The notes below the pieces were generated by a model that was not told the DNA's origin, did no database searches, and was given only the letters and a program-made list of their open reading frames with translations. Positions 55,936-63,870 of a DNA stretch of 64,000 nt are shown here, piece by piece. The stretch lies in the NCBI GenBank assembly GCA_964538915.1, contig CAZIFB010000018.1, positions 1-64,000 on the forward strand, in the 5' to 3' direction. Origin of the DNA: JAEUHQ01 sp964538915 (lineage in GTDB: Bacteria; Planctomycetota; UBA1135; UBA2386). Within the stretch, counting starts at the first letter, position 1. Each line of letters starts with the position of its first letter. The position numbers and the translations under genes were made by a program.

Positions 55936-55999
55936 GGCCGATCTCCTTCGCTCCACGTCGGCTATCGACGGTGGCACCGGGCGAATGGAGTCGCGGTTG

Positions 56000-56647
56000 T
56001 CAGGGATTTCCCCGACTCCGGCAGACGACGAGGGTCTGCTCGGCGACGAACCGACGCAGTGCGCGTGTGGCGACGACTTCGAGCCCCGCATCCGACAGTT
56101 CGCGCAGGAACGCCGCGCGCCGCACCGCGGACCGGCCCGAGCGCGTCTTCCCGAACCAGCGCCGTACCACTCTCCGCAGATGTTGCAGACTGCACGCATC
56201 GAAGAAGGAAACGACGATCGGGCCTCGAGTGACGCGCGCGAGTTCACGCAGGACGACGCGTCGTTCGACAGCTGTCGGGATGTGCTGCAGCAGTCGGTGG
56301 CACAGCGCGCCCGCGAAGGCGCCGTCGCCGAACGGCAGTGCGTGCACGCTCGCGCACGCGCGGTGGTGGATTTCACCGCAGGCGGCGACCATCGTCGGGT
56401 CGCGGTCGAGTTGGACGACCGGGCCCGGGAGTTCGGCCGACATGCGCCCTGCGCCGCTCGGCGCATCCAGCCACGGGCCGGGGGCGGTCGGACAGAGTGC
56501 GAGCAACGCTCGCAGCGCCTCGCGTTCGCGCCGATCGGTCGCTTCGCCGCTGCCCGTCGTGAAGCGCTGTTCGCGGTAGCGCAGCGCGTAGCCGGCCTCG
56601 CGGGAGTACGGGGTCTCGTGCACGAGCGGACGATAACCGCGGTTCAT
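56000..56647 (-). CDS. class I SAM-dependent methyltransferase
   Basis: 215 residues. The SAM-binding loop is in GPWLDAPSGAGRMSAEL, with the acidic QLDRDPTMV after strand 2 and ALPFGDGAFAGALC as the next motif; this is the Methyltransf_11 pattern. Substrate unknown. The second half has a helical insertion rich in Arg (HLRRVVRRWFGKTRSGRSAVRRAAF), possibly for nucleic acid or lipid contact. It lies directly upstream of the receiver gene on the same strand, and divergent from the PilZ gene. Confidence 0.88.
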   Translation of the reverse strand: MNRGYRPLVHETPYSREAGYALRYREQRFTTGSGEATDRREREALRALLALCPTAPGPWLDAPSGAGRMSAELPGPVVQLDRDPTMVAACGEIHHRACASVHALPFGDGAFAGALCHRLLQHIPTAVERRVVLRELARVTRGPIVVSFFDACSLQHLRRVVRRWFGKTRSGRSAVRRAAFLRELSDAGLEVVATRALRRFVAEQTLVVCRSRGNP

Positions 56648-56694
56648 CGTTCAGCCGAACGGCCGCAGCGGCCGATGGCAGGGGCAGGATGCCC

Positions 56695-56985
56695 ATGGAC
56701 GATCCACGAACGACGACGACCAATCAGCGCCGTGCCGAACGGGTACCGTTCGCCGGCACCGTCGCAATCCAGTTCGAAGCGGCCACTCTCGTCGGTTCGG
56801 GCGAGAACGTCTCGAGCGAAGGCGTCTACTTCACTGCCGATGGCGCGGTGCCCGTGCTCGTGCGCCTGGGCGACGGGGGAGCGACCGTTCGGGCGCGGCT
56901 CGTCCGGTACGAGAGCATGGGCGGCGGACGCGTGGGCATCGCGGTCCGCTTCGATTCGCCGATCGACCCTCCGCACGAGGGCTGA
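56695..56985 (+). CDS. PilZ-domain protein
   Basis: 96 residues from ATG 56695, with AGGA 6 bases upstream; ATG 56689 would add two residues. It is a single PilZ domain: RRAERVPFAGTVAIQF, SEGVYFTADG and GRVGIAVRFDSP. The RxxxR of c-di-GMP-binding PilZ proteins can be placed in RRAER at the N-terminus, while the D/NxSxxG box reads NVSSEG, so c-di-GMP binding is plausible. It may control motility, surface attachment or exopolysaccharide. Confidence 0.88.
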   Translation: MDDPRTTTTNQRRAERVPFAGTVAIQFEAATLVGSGENVSSEGVYFTADGAVPVLVRLGDGGATVRARLVRYESMGGGRVGIAVRFDSPIDPPHEG

Positions 56986-56993
56986 CAACCGGC

Positions 56994-57023
56994 TTGGTGA
57001 GTCGGGTCCGGTTTCGCTAGGAT
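56994..57023 (+). promoter_or_regulatory. candidate promoter of the DUF2058 gene
   Basis: TTGGTG, 18 bases, TAGGAT, with the -10 box ending only 9 bases before the ATG at 57033. The transcript would be almost leaderless. The -10 and spacing match 28092-28121. Confidence 0.4.
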
Positions 57024-57032
57024 CGCCCGGCC

Positions 57033-57530
57033 ATGAGCCTGCGCGATCAGTTCAAGAAGGCGAACCTCATCTCCGACAAGGACGCGCGGCGGTTGCAGCA
57101 CGAGGCTCGAGTCGAACGCACCGAGAAGGGACGCGAAACGCTGGAGCAGGAGGCCGGGACGCGACAACGCGAGATCGAGCAGCTGCAAGCGCGTGAACGC
57201 GAGGCGACTCGTCGTGAGCAGGAGCGGCTCGACGCCGAGCGCAAGCAGCGCGAAGAACTGGCGGCCGTGCAGACGCTGCTCGCGAGTGCGAAGAAGCCGG
57301 GGCCGGGAACCGTGCGGTTCTACTTCGAGGCCGTCGACGGGTCGCTGCCGTGGCTGGAGCTGTCGCCGCGCGAAGCGCAGGAAGTGCGCGCGGGCAGCCT
57401 CTGCGTCGTGCGCGGCGGCCCTGTCGCGACGCACACCTACCGACTGCTCCCGCTCGACGCGACGAAGCGGCTCGCGCGAGTGATGCCCGAAGTCGTCGCG
57501 CATGCGCCGCGCGGCGTCGTGTCGAACTGA
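57033..57530 (+). CDS. DUF2058 (YaiL-like) family protein
   Basis: 165 residues. The opening SLRDQFKKANLISDKDARRLQHE is the family signature, then a highly charged coiled coil to about 90 and a C-terminal beta domain (GTVRFYFEAVDGSLPWLELSP, THTYRLLPLD). YaiL is described as polynucleotide-associated; its function is unsettled. Cytoplasmic. A methyltransferase gene begins 11 bases downstream and is probably co-transcribed. Confidence 0.88.
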   Translation: MSLRDQFKKANLISDKDARRLQHEARVERTEKGRETLEQEAGTRQREIEQLQAREREATRREQERLDAERKQREELAAVQTLLASAKKPGPGTVRFYFEAVDGSLPWLELSPREAQEVRAGSLCVVRGGPVATHTYRLLPLDATKRLARVMPEVVAHAPRGVVSN

Positions 57531-57541
57531 ACCCAGCCGCC

Positions 57542-58405
57542 ATGGTTCGCAAACCGGCCAGGTCGGCGCGATCCGGACGCGCCCGTTCCGATCGGGGCTC
57601 CGGCTACCTTCACGGGTACACCGCGCACGAACAGGATCGGCTCTACCACCAAGCCGCGTTCCTCGCGGACGCCGTGCACGACCGGCTGCCGTTCCGGCGC
57701 TGCCGCCGCCTGCTCGAAGTCGGCTGCGGCGTCGGTGCGCAGACGGAGATCCTGCTCCGGCACTTCCCGTCGTTGCACGTGACCGGCGTCGATCGCGCTG
57801 CCGACAACTTGAAGCGTGCGAAGCGCCACCTCGACGGCTGCGCATGGACCAAGGGGCGCTTTGCGTTGCAACAGGCCCCGGCGGAGACCCTGCCCTTCGA
57901 ACCCGACACCTTCGACGGCGCGTTCCTGTGCTGGATCCTCGAGCACGTCGACGATCCTGCGCGAACGCTGGCCGAGGTACGTCGGGTCCTGCGCGCGGGG
58001 TCGCCGGTCGTCGTGACCGAGGTGATGAACGCGACGTTCTTCCTCGACCCGTACAGCCCGAACACCCTCCGCTACTGGCAGAAGTTCAACGATGCGCAGC
58101 TCGAGATGGGCGGGGATCCGTTCGTCGGGAGCAAGCTAGGCAACCTCCTGCTCGGCAACGGGTTCACCGACATCCACACGGAGGTGAAGACGTTCCATCT
58201 CGACAACCGCATGCCGGGCGAGCGGACGGAGTTCCTCGCGTACTGGACCGACCTGCTGTTGAGCGGCGCGCCTGCCCTCGCGAGGGCGGGCAAGATCCCT
58301 GCGGAAGTCGTCGACGGCATGCGCGCTGAGCTGCAGCGGGTGGCTCGCGATCCCGACGCGGTCTTCTGGTACAGCTTCGTGCAGGCGCGGGCGAAGGTGC
58401 CCTGA
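57542..58405 (+). CDS. class I SAM-dependent methyltransferase
   Basis: 287 residues. An Arg-rich N-terminus of ~20 residues precedes the domain. SAM motif I is LLEVGCGVGAQTEIL, motif II VTGVDRAADNL, motif III LPFEPDTFDGAFLCWILEHV. The C-terminal third (PYSPNTLRYWQKFNDAQLEMGGDPFVGSKLG) resembles the ubiquinone/sterol-type and polyketide methyltransferases in layout. The substrate cannot be named. Confidence 0.9.
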   Translation: MVRKPARSARSGRARSDRGSGYLHGYTAHEQDRLYHQAAFLADAVHDRLPFRRCRRLLEVGCGVGAQTEILLRHFPSLHVTGVDRAADNLKRAKRHLDGCAWTKGRFALQQAPAETLPFEPDTFDGAFLCWILEHVDDPARTLAEVRRVLRAGSPVVVTEVMNATFFLDPYSPNTLRYWQKFNDAQLEMGGDPFVGSKLGNLLLGNGFTDIHTEVKTFHLDNRMPGERTEFLAYWTDLLLSGAPALARAGKIPAEVVDGMRAELQRVARDPDAVFWYSFVQARAKVP

Positions 58406-58500
58406 CCCCTCGGGCGAGGGCGCCTGTCGAAAACACGTGGCCTGGATCGTCTACTGCCGGCCGCCCCGCTTTCGAGGGCGGAAACCGGAGATCCAAGACC

Positions 58501-59082
58501 ATGAAGTACGTCACGTCGTTGGCGCTCGTCGCCGTTCTGTTCTCGTCGCCGTTCGTCGTCGCCCAGGAGCCGAAGGGCAAGGAGGCCAAGGAGGCTCAGG
58601 GCGGTGGCATGCCCGGTCCCGGCCCGGCGCAGAAGGCGCTGAAGATGGCGGAGGGCACCTGGAACGCTCTGATCGAGATGCCGGGGCTTGAGGCGTCGAA
58701 GGGCGTCTCGGTGCAGAAGATGGTGCTCGGCGGAATGTGGCTCGAGGACAGCTTCAAGGCCGACCTCGGCGGGATGCCGTTCGAGGGGCGCGGCATGACC
58801 GGCTTCGACCAGATCAAGGGCAAGTACGTGGGGACCTGGTGCGACAGCATGTCCCCGGGCGTCACCGTCACCGAGGGCACCTACGACGAAAAGACGCGCA
58901 CGCTGACGATGGTTGGCGACACCTACGACCACACGGGTGCCAAGGTGAAGGCGCGCATGCTGACCATCCACAAGGATGCGAACACCGTCGTGTTCGAGAT
59001 GTACTACGTGGACGCTGCCGGCAAGGAAGCGAAGCAGATGACGATCACCTACACGCGCGCCGGCGGTACCCCGGCGAAGTGA
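58501..59082 (+). CDS. secreted DUF1579 family protein
   Basis: 193 residues with a signal peptide (YVTSLALVAVLFSSPFVVAQ) and a Gly/Lys linker. The body matches DUF1579: HKM-type KMAEGTWNALIEMPG, MVLGGMWLEDSFKAD, FEGRGMTGFDQIKGKYVGTWCDSM, then VTVTEGTYDEKTRTLTMVG. A lipocalin-like barrel is likely. Periplasmic or secreted; function unknown. Convergent with pnp, with a hairpin between the two. Confidence 0.88.
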   Translation: MKYVTSLALVAVLFSSPFVVAQEPKGKEAKEAQGGGMPGPGPAQKALKMAEGTWNALIEMPGLEASKGVSVQKMVLGGMWLEDSFKADLGGMPFEGRGMTGFDQIKGKYVGTWCDSMSPGVTVTEGTYDEKTRTLTMVGDTYDHTGAKVKARMLTIHKDANTVVFEMYYVDAAGKEAKQMTITYTRAGGTPAK

Positions 59083-59099
59083 TCACGGCGGACTTCGCT

Positions 59100-59126
59100 A
59101 GCCCCGGGCCAGGCTGCTCCGGGGCT
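59100..59126. terminator. hairpin between the DUF1579 gene and pnp
   Basis: AGCCCCGG, an 11-base loop, CCGGGGCT. It lies between two convergent genes (stops at 59082 and 59132) and could stop transcription from both sides. Confidence 0.5.
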
Positions 59127-59131
59127 GCGGC

Positions 59132-61219
59132 TCAGTATTCGATCTGCCCGTCGTCGACGCCGAGGGCGCGGCGACGCGACAGGCGCAGTCTGCCGCGGTC
59201 GTCCGCGCCGAGAACCGTGACGATCATCTCGTCGCCCTCGCGCGCGATGTCGCCCGCGGCACGGACCGGCGCCTTGTCGAGCTCTTCGAGCGGTACGAGA
59301 CCCTCGTTCACCGCGTTGATCCGAACGAACGCGCCGAAGTCCTTCACGCCGGTCACGGTGCCGCGGTAGCAGCGGCCGATCTTCAGCACGCCGGCGGAGC
59401 GCTGGACCATCACGGCCGCGCGTTGCGCGCTCTCCTGATCGGTCGCGTAGATCAGGACTTCGCCGTCGTCGTCGACGCTGACGCGTGCGCCGGTTGCCTC
59501 GGTGATGCCCTTGATGTTCGCACCCCGCGCCCCGACGAGTGCACCGATCGCCTCGGGCAGGATCGCGAGACGTTGCGCGCGCGGAACGAAGCGCGATGGT
59601 GCTGCAGGCGACGAGATCGTCTTCGCCATCTCGGCGAGCACGTGCAGGCGGCCGTCCCGCGCCTGCCCGAAGGCCTGCGCCAGCACCTGGTCCGGCAGTC
59701 CGCCGAGTTTGTTGTCGAGCTGGATCGCGGTGATGCCGCGTTCGGTGCCGACCACTTTGAAGTCCATGTCGCCGAGGTGGTCTTCGTCGCCGAGGATGTC
59801 GCTCAGGACGGCGAAGCGCGTCCCATCCGAGATCAGGCCCATCGCGATTCCGGCCACCGGGCGTTGCAGCGGCACGCCTGCGTGCAGCATCGCCATCGCG
59901 CCGCCGCAGACCGTCGCCATCGACGAACTGCCGTTGCTCTCCGTGATCTCCGACTCGATGCGGATCGTGTACGGATACTCCGAGGTGGCCGGCAGTACGG
60001 GCCGCAAACCGCGCCGCGCCAGCGACCCGTGGCCGATCTCGCGCCGGCCGGGGCCCCGCAGCGCGCGGATCTCGCCGACGGAGTAGGGCGGGAAGTTGTA
60101 GTGCAGGATGAACCGGTCGGTGCCGCCATCGGCAGCGATCCCGTCGGCGCGAACCGCGTCCTCGGGACTGCCGAGCGTGCACGTGACGATCGCCTGCGTC
60201 TCGCCGCGCGTGAACAGCGCCGATCCGTGTGCGCGGGGCAGGAGGCCGACTTCGCTCCAGATCGGCCGGATCTGCGTCGTCGAGCGACCATCGAGGCGGA
60301 CTCCGTCGGCGAGTGCCTGCTCGCGCGTTTCGTGCCAGACCGCGTGTGCGAACGCGGCTCGTGCCGGGCCGTGCTGTTCCGGTGGCAACGCCGTGACCCA
60401 CGCGGTCTCCGCGGCACTGATCGCGGCGCGACGCTCCGTCTTGCGGGGCGTCCGCAGCGCGGCGCGCAGCGCCGTCAGGGTGCTGTCCGGCGGTGGCGGC
60501 AGGGTCGGCGCTTCGGGAACCGGCGACTTCGGTGCGCCGGCGGCGGAGCGAAGTGCATCGAACGCCTTCTGGCAGCGACCGATCCACTCCGTGGCCTGCG
60601 CGATCGCGGCGATCGCGGTCGCTTCGTCGACCTCCTTCGCCTCGCCTTCGAGCATCACGAGTCCGTCTGGGCCGACGCCGACCGAGAACTCGAGATCGGC
60701 CTGCTCGCGCTGCGCCTTGCCACCGAACGCCGTCCACTGGCCATGAATGCGCTGGATGCGGAGGCCGCCTGCGGGGCCCTTCGCTGGCACGTGGCTCACG
60801 TGGAGCGCGGCGCACGCTGCGAGGAGTGCAAGGCTCTCGAGGTCGCTCGTCGGTTCGGCGCTGAACACCTGCACCTGTACCTGCACCTCGTTGCGGTACT
60901 CGTCGGGGAACAGCGAGCGGATCGTGCGATCGATCAGGCGGCTGCAGAGCACTTCGTGGTCGGTGATGCGGCCCTCGCGCCGGCCGAAACCCGGTGGGAT
61001 GCGGCCTGCCGCCGCGAACTTCTCCCGATACTCGACCGTCAGGGGGAAGAAGTCCTGGCCGGGTTTCGGCGACGGGGCGGCCGTCACCGTCGCGAGCACG
61101 ACGTTGTCGCCGCAGCGCGCGAGCACCGCACCGTGCGCCTGGCGAGCGATGCGGCCGGTCTCGAAGGTGATCTCGGTGCCGGCGATCTTCACGGTCGTTC
61201 GGTGCGGTGTGGCGGACAT
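59132..61219 (-). CDS. pnp: polynucleotide phosphorylase
   Basis: 695 residues from ATG 61219; an upstream ATG at 61276 lacks the family N-terminus. Two RNase PH domains are present (GAVLARCGDNVVLATVTA near 30-47; TRGETQAIVTCTLG and the active-site stretch LGDMDFKVVGTERGITAIQLDNK in the second), then a KH domain (IGALVGARGANIKGITEATG) and a C-terminal S1 domain (RGTVTGVKDFGAFVRI). It degrades RNA 3'-5' by phosphorolysis and can add tails. rpsO, the usual neighbour, is not seen. Divergent from feoA. Confidence 0.96.
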   Translation of the reverse strand: MSATPHRTTVKIAGTEITFETGRIARQAHGAVLARCGDNVVLATVTAAPSPKPGQDFFPLTVEYREKFAAAGRIPPGFGRREGRITDHEVLCSRLIDRTIRSLFPDEYRNEVQVQVQVFSAEPTSDLESLALLAACAALHVSHVPAKGPAGGLRIQRIHGQWTAFGGKAQREQADLEFSVGVGPDGLVMLEGEAKEVDEATAIAAIAQATEWIGRCQKAFDALRSAAGAPKSPVPEAPTLPPPPDSTLTALRAALRTPRKTERRAAISAAETAWVTALPPEQHGPARAAFAHAVWHETREQALADGVRLDGRSTTQIRPIWSEVGLLPRAHGSALFTRGETQAIVTCTLGSPEDAVRADGIAADGGTDRFILHYNFPPYSVGEIRALRGPGRREIGHGSLARRGLRPVLPATSEYPYTIRIESEITESNGSSSMATVCGGAMAMLHAGVPLQRPVAGIAMGLISDGTRFAVLSDILGDEDHLGDMDFKVVGTERGITAIQLDNKLGGLPDQVLAQAFGQARDGRLHVLAEMAKTISSPAAPSRFVPRAQRLAILPEAIGALVGARGANIKGITEATGARVSVDDDGEVLIYATDQESAQRAAVMVQRSAGVLKIGRCYRGTVTGVKDFGAFVRINAVNEGLVPLEELDKAPVRAAGDIAREGDEMIVTVLGADDRGRLRLSRRRALGVDDGQIEY

Positions 61220-61308
61220 GCGCCGGATCTTGCCGGCGTCGGTCGGGTGGCGCCACGGCGCTCGCGCTGCGGACAACGGCTCTCTTGGAATCGGGAGCGC
61301 GATCCCGC

Positions 61309-61638
61309 ATGATGCTCATGTTGAGATTCGATCTCAACAATGCCGAACCTCCCGCCGCCGTGACCGCCGTTCCGCTGCCTCCCATCGATCCGTCGTCCCT
61401 CTCGACCCTGGCGGCGTTGCGACTCGGCGCGACGGGGACCGTCGTCGCCGTTGCGGGCGACGATCCGCTCGCGCGTCGACTTGCGGCGGCCGGCTTCTGG
61501 CCCGGTGTCGTAGTGCAACTCGTCTGCGCCGCGCCGTTCGGCGATCCGCTGCTGTTCCGGCTGCACGGCTACCGCCTCGCGTTGCGGCGCTCGGAGGCGG
61601 AACGCGTGAGCGTCGTGCCGGAGGAGGCAGGGCGATGA
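61309..61638 (+). CDS. feoA: FeoA-domain protein
   Basis: 109 residues from ATG 61309. The SH3-like FeoA domain covers about 30-105: LAALRLGATGTVVAV, DPLARRLAAAGFWPGVVVQLV, PFGDPLLFRLHGYRLALRRSEAERV. It works with FeoB in ferrous iron uptake at the inner membrane. A Fur-box-like palindrome at 61319-61339 lies within codons 4-11, so the GTG at 61360, which trims 17 unconserved residues, is a serious alternative start. The stop overlaps the feoB ATG. Confidence 0.88.
   Translation: MMLMLRFDLNNAEPPAAVTAVPLPPIDPSSLSTLAALRLGATGTVVAVAGDDPLARRLAAAGFWPGVVVQLVCAAPFGDPLLFRLHGYRLALRRSEAERVSVVPEEAGR
61319..61339. promoter_or_regulatory. Fur-box-like palindrome at feoA
   Basis: TGTTGAGAT-TCG-ATCTCAACA, a perfect 9-base inverted repeat. 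Its core TGAGATTCGATCTCA resembles the 7-1-7 Fur consensus TGATAATNATTATCA at about 10 of 14 specified positions. Location at the front of feoAB fits iron-dependent repression. Confidence 0.6.
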
Positions 61639-63563
61639 AGGCGGACACCGTGGTCGCGAGCCCTGGTTCGATCCGAACCGTGGCGCTGGTCGGGCGCGCC
61701 AACTCGGGCAAGACGTCGGTGCTCATGTACGTGACGGGGTCTCGGCAGCGTCCGGTCAACTTCCCCGGAACGTCCGTGGAGCGCGTCGAGAGCGAGGTCC
61801 GGTGCGGCGACGTCCTGCTGCGGGTCGTCGATCTCCCGGGAATCGCGTCGCTCGAGGCCAACAGTCGCGACGAGGAGGTCGCGCTGTCGTTCCTGCGGGC
61901 TTCGGATGGGAGCGGTGCCGATCTCTTGTGCGTCGTGCTCGACGCCGCGAAGCTGCCGATCGAACTGCGCTTTCTCCAGCAGATCCGTGCTCTCGGGCGG
62001 CCGATCGTGATCGCGCTGACGAAGGTCGACGTCGCCGAACGCGAGGGGTTTCCCGTCGATGTCGATCGGCTGCGTCGCGCCGTGGGCCTGCCGCTCGTCC
62101 AGGTGAACGGGTTCGACGGATCGGGCGCGGAGCATCTGCGTAACGCGCTGGTTTCGGCGTCTCTTTGCGCGCCCTCCTCCGAAGTCGGGACGACCGCGGC
62201 CGACGGTGCGCGCGGTCGCACGTCACGTCGCTCGCGAACCGATCGCATCGACGCCTTCCTGCTGCACCCGATCGCCGGACCGGTCGTGCTCGCGGCGGTG
62301 CTGCTGGCGATGTTCCAACTCGTGTTCACGGTCGCCGAACCCTTCATGGCCTGGATCGAAGAGGCACAGGGGCTGGTCGGCTCGTGGGTCGCTGCGACGG
62401 TTCCCGACGGGGCGGTGCAGAGCTTCCTCGTCGACGGACTCGTCAACGGCGTCGGTGCGTCGCTCATCTTCGTTCCGCAGATCGCACTGCTCATCGCGTT
62501 CGTGACGGTCGTCGAGGCGTCGGGCTACATGGCGCGCGCCGTGTTCCTGCTCGATCGGCTTCTGCGCCGCTTCGGTCTCTCGGGAAAGAGCTTCGTGCCG
62601 TTGACCAGCAGCTTCGCGTGCGCGATCCCCGGCATCGTCGCGAGCCGGATCCTCTCCGACGAACGCGATCGCCTGGCGACGATCGTCGTGTCGCCGCTCA
62701 TGTCCTGTTCGGCGCGGCTGCCCGTGTACGTCGTCTTGCTCGCCGCGTTCTTCCCACCGGGACAGGCGGGATTGCTCCTGTTCCTGCTGTACCTGCTCGG
62801 CATCGTCGCCGCCGTCGTGGTCGCCCTGGTGCTGCGGCGCACGGTGCTGCGCGGTGGTGGATCGATGCTCGCGATGGAGTTGCCGGTGTATCAGCGACCG
62901 CGCGTGCGTGTCGTCGCGTTCGCGGCGTGGCTCGCGGTGCGCGGCTTCCTTCGCACGGCGGGGTCGGTGATCCTGGTCGCGACGGTCGTGGTGTGGGCAC
63001 TCGGGTACTTCCCGCGCTCGGCGGACGTGCACGAGCGGTTCCAGCTCGAGCGCGCGGCGACCCCCGCAGGATCCGAAGGCGACGAGGCGCGTCGCCTGAT
63101 CGATGCGCGAGAGTCCGCGGCTCACCTCGAGCGCAGCTGGCTCGCGACACTCGGGCGAACGGCACAGCCGCTGTTCGCGCCGGCGGGGTTCGATTGGCGC
63201 ATGACGGTCGGCGTGCTCGCCGCGTTCCCCGCGCGCGAACTCGTGGTGCCGACACTCGGCACGCTCTACAGCCTCGGCGAAGTGGAGGCCTCGCCGGACG
63301 ATCCCGATGTTCGACTCGGTGAGGCGCTGCGGACGACGCCGGGGCCGGATGGCAAGCCCGCCGTGAACGGTCTGGTAGCGCTGGCGGTCATGGCGTTCTT
63401 CGCGTTGTGCAGTCAGTGCGCCGCGACGCTCGCTGCCATCCGCCGTGAAACGCACTCGTGGCGATGGCCGATCTTCACGTTCTGCTACATGACCGCGCTC
63501 GCGTGGTCGGTCGCCGTCGCGATCTACCAGGTCGGCCGTCTGTTGGGCTTCGCGCCGGCTTGA
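61635..63563 (+). CDS. feoB: ferrous iron transport protein B, short form
   Basis: 642 residues, shorter than typical FeoB (700-780). The N-terminal G domain has G1 GRANSGKTS, G3 DLPG and G4 TKVD (FeoB usually has NxxD); the G2 region reads FPGTSVE. The membrane part keeps both gate repeats: LTSSFACAIPGIVASR and FPARELVVPTLGTLYSLG, plus the Cys-containing MSCSARLPVYVVL and ALCSQCAATLAAI. It moves Fe2+ across the inner membrane. It is coupled to feoA by ATGA. The missing N-box Asn suggests altered nucleotide specificity or a weak GTPase. Confidence 0.95.
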   Translation: MKADTVVASPGSIRTVALVGRANSGKTSVLMYVTGSRQRPVNFPGTSVERVESEVRCGDVLLRVVDLPGIASLEANSRDEEVALSFLRASDGSGADLLCVVLDAAKLPIELRFLQQIRALGRPIVIALTKVDVAEREGFPVDVDRLRRAVGLPLVQVNGFDGSGAEHLRNALVSASLCAPSSEVGTTAADGARGRTSRRSRTDRIDAFLLHPIAGPVVLAAVLLAMFQLVFTVAEPFMAWIEEAQGLVGSWVAATVPDGAVQSFLVDGLVNGVGASLIFVPQIALLIAFVTVVEASGYMARAVFLLDRLLRRFGLSGKSFVPLTSSFACAIPGIVASRILSDERDRLATIVVSPLMSCSARLPVYVVLLAAFFPPGQAGLLLFLLYLLGIVAAVVVALVLRRTVLRGGGSMLAMELPVYQRPRVRVVAFAAWLAVRGFLRTAGSVILVATVVVWALGYFPRSADVHERFQLERAATPAGSEGDEARRLIDARESAAHLERSWLATLGRTAQPLFAPAGFDWRMTVGVLAAFPARELVVPTLGTLYSLGEVEASPDDPDVRLGEALRTTPGPDGKPAVNGLVALAVMAFFALCSQCAATLAAIRRETHSWRWPIFTFCYMTALAWSVAVAIYQVGRLLGFAPA

Positions 63564-63573
63564 ACCCGGCGGT

Positions 63574-63870
63574 TCACTCCATGTCGAACGGGTTGCGCGG
63601 CCGCGAGTCCTTGTCCTTCTTGGCCTCTTCCTTGGCGCGGCGCAGTTGCTCCTCGAGTCGTTCGCCGCGCTTCTGCTCCAGGTCCTGCGCCGACGAGAAC
63701 AAGTCGCCGAGCCGCTTCTGATCGCGGCCGTGCTCCTTCAGCATCTGCTCGAGGTCCCGGCCGCCCTTCGCTTCATCCGGGCGCGCGGCGCGTGCCTTCC
63801 CCGACCGGACGTCGACTTCGATCAGCTTGTTGCAGCAGGGGCATGGGAACGTGAACACGGTGTCGGCCAT
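63574..63870 (-). CDS. small zinc-ribbon coiled-coil protein
   Basis: 98 residues from ATG 63870, with GAGG 9 bases upstream. The N-terminus FPCPCCNKLIEVD carries a CPCC knuckle that could bind zinc with a partner subunit, as only three Cys are present. The rest is a charged helix from about 35 to 85 (QMLKEHGRDQKRLGDLFSS, RGERLEEQLRRAKEEAKKDK), probably a coiled coil. I recognise no family function. It ends 10 bases from the convergent feoB. Confidence 0.8.
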   Translation of the reverse strand: MADTVFTFPCPCCNKLIEVDVRSGKARAARPDEAKGGRDLEQMLKEHGRDQKRLGDLFSSAQDLEQKRGERLEEQLRRAKEEAKKDKDSRPRNPFDME

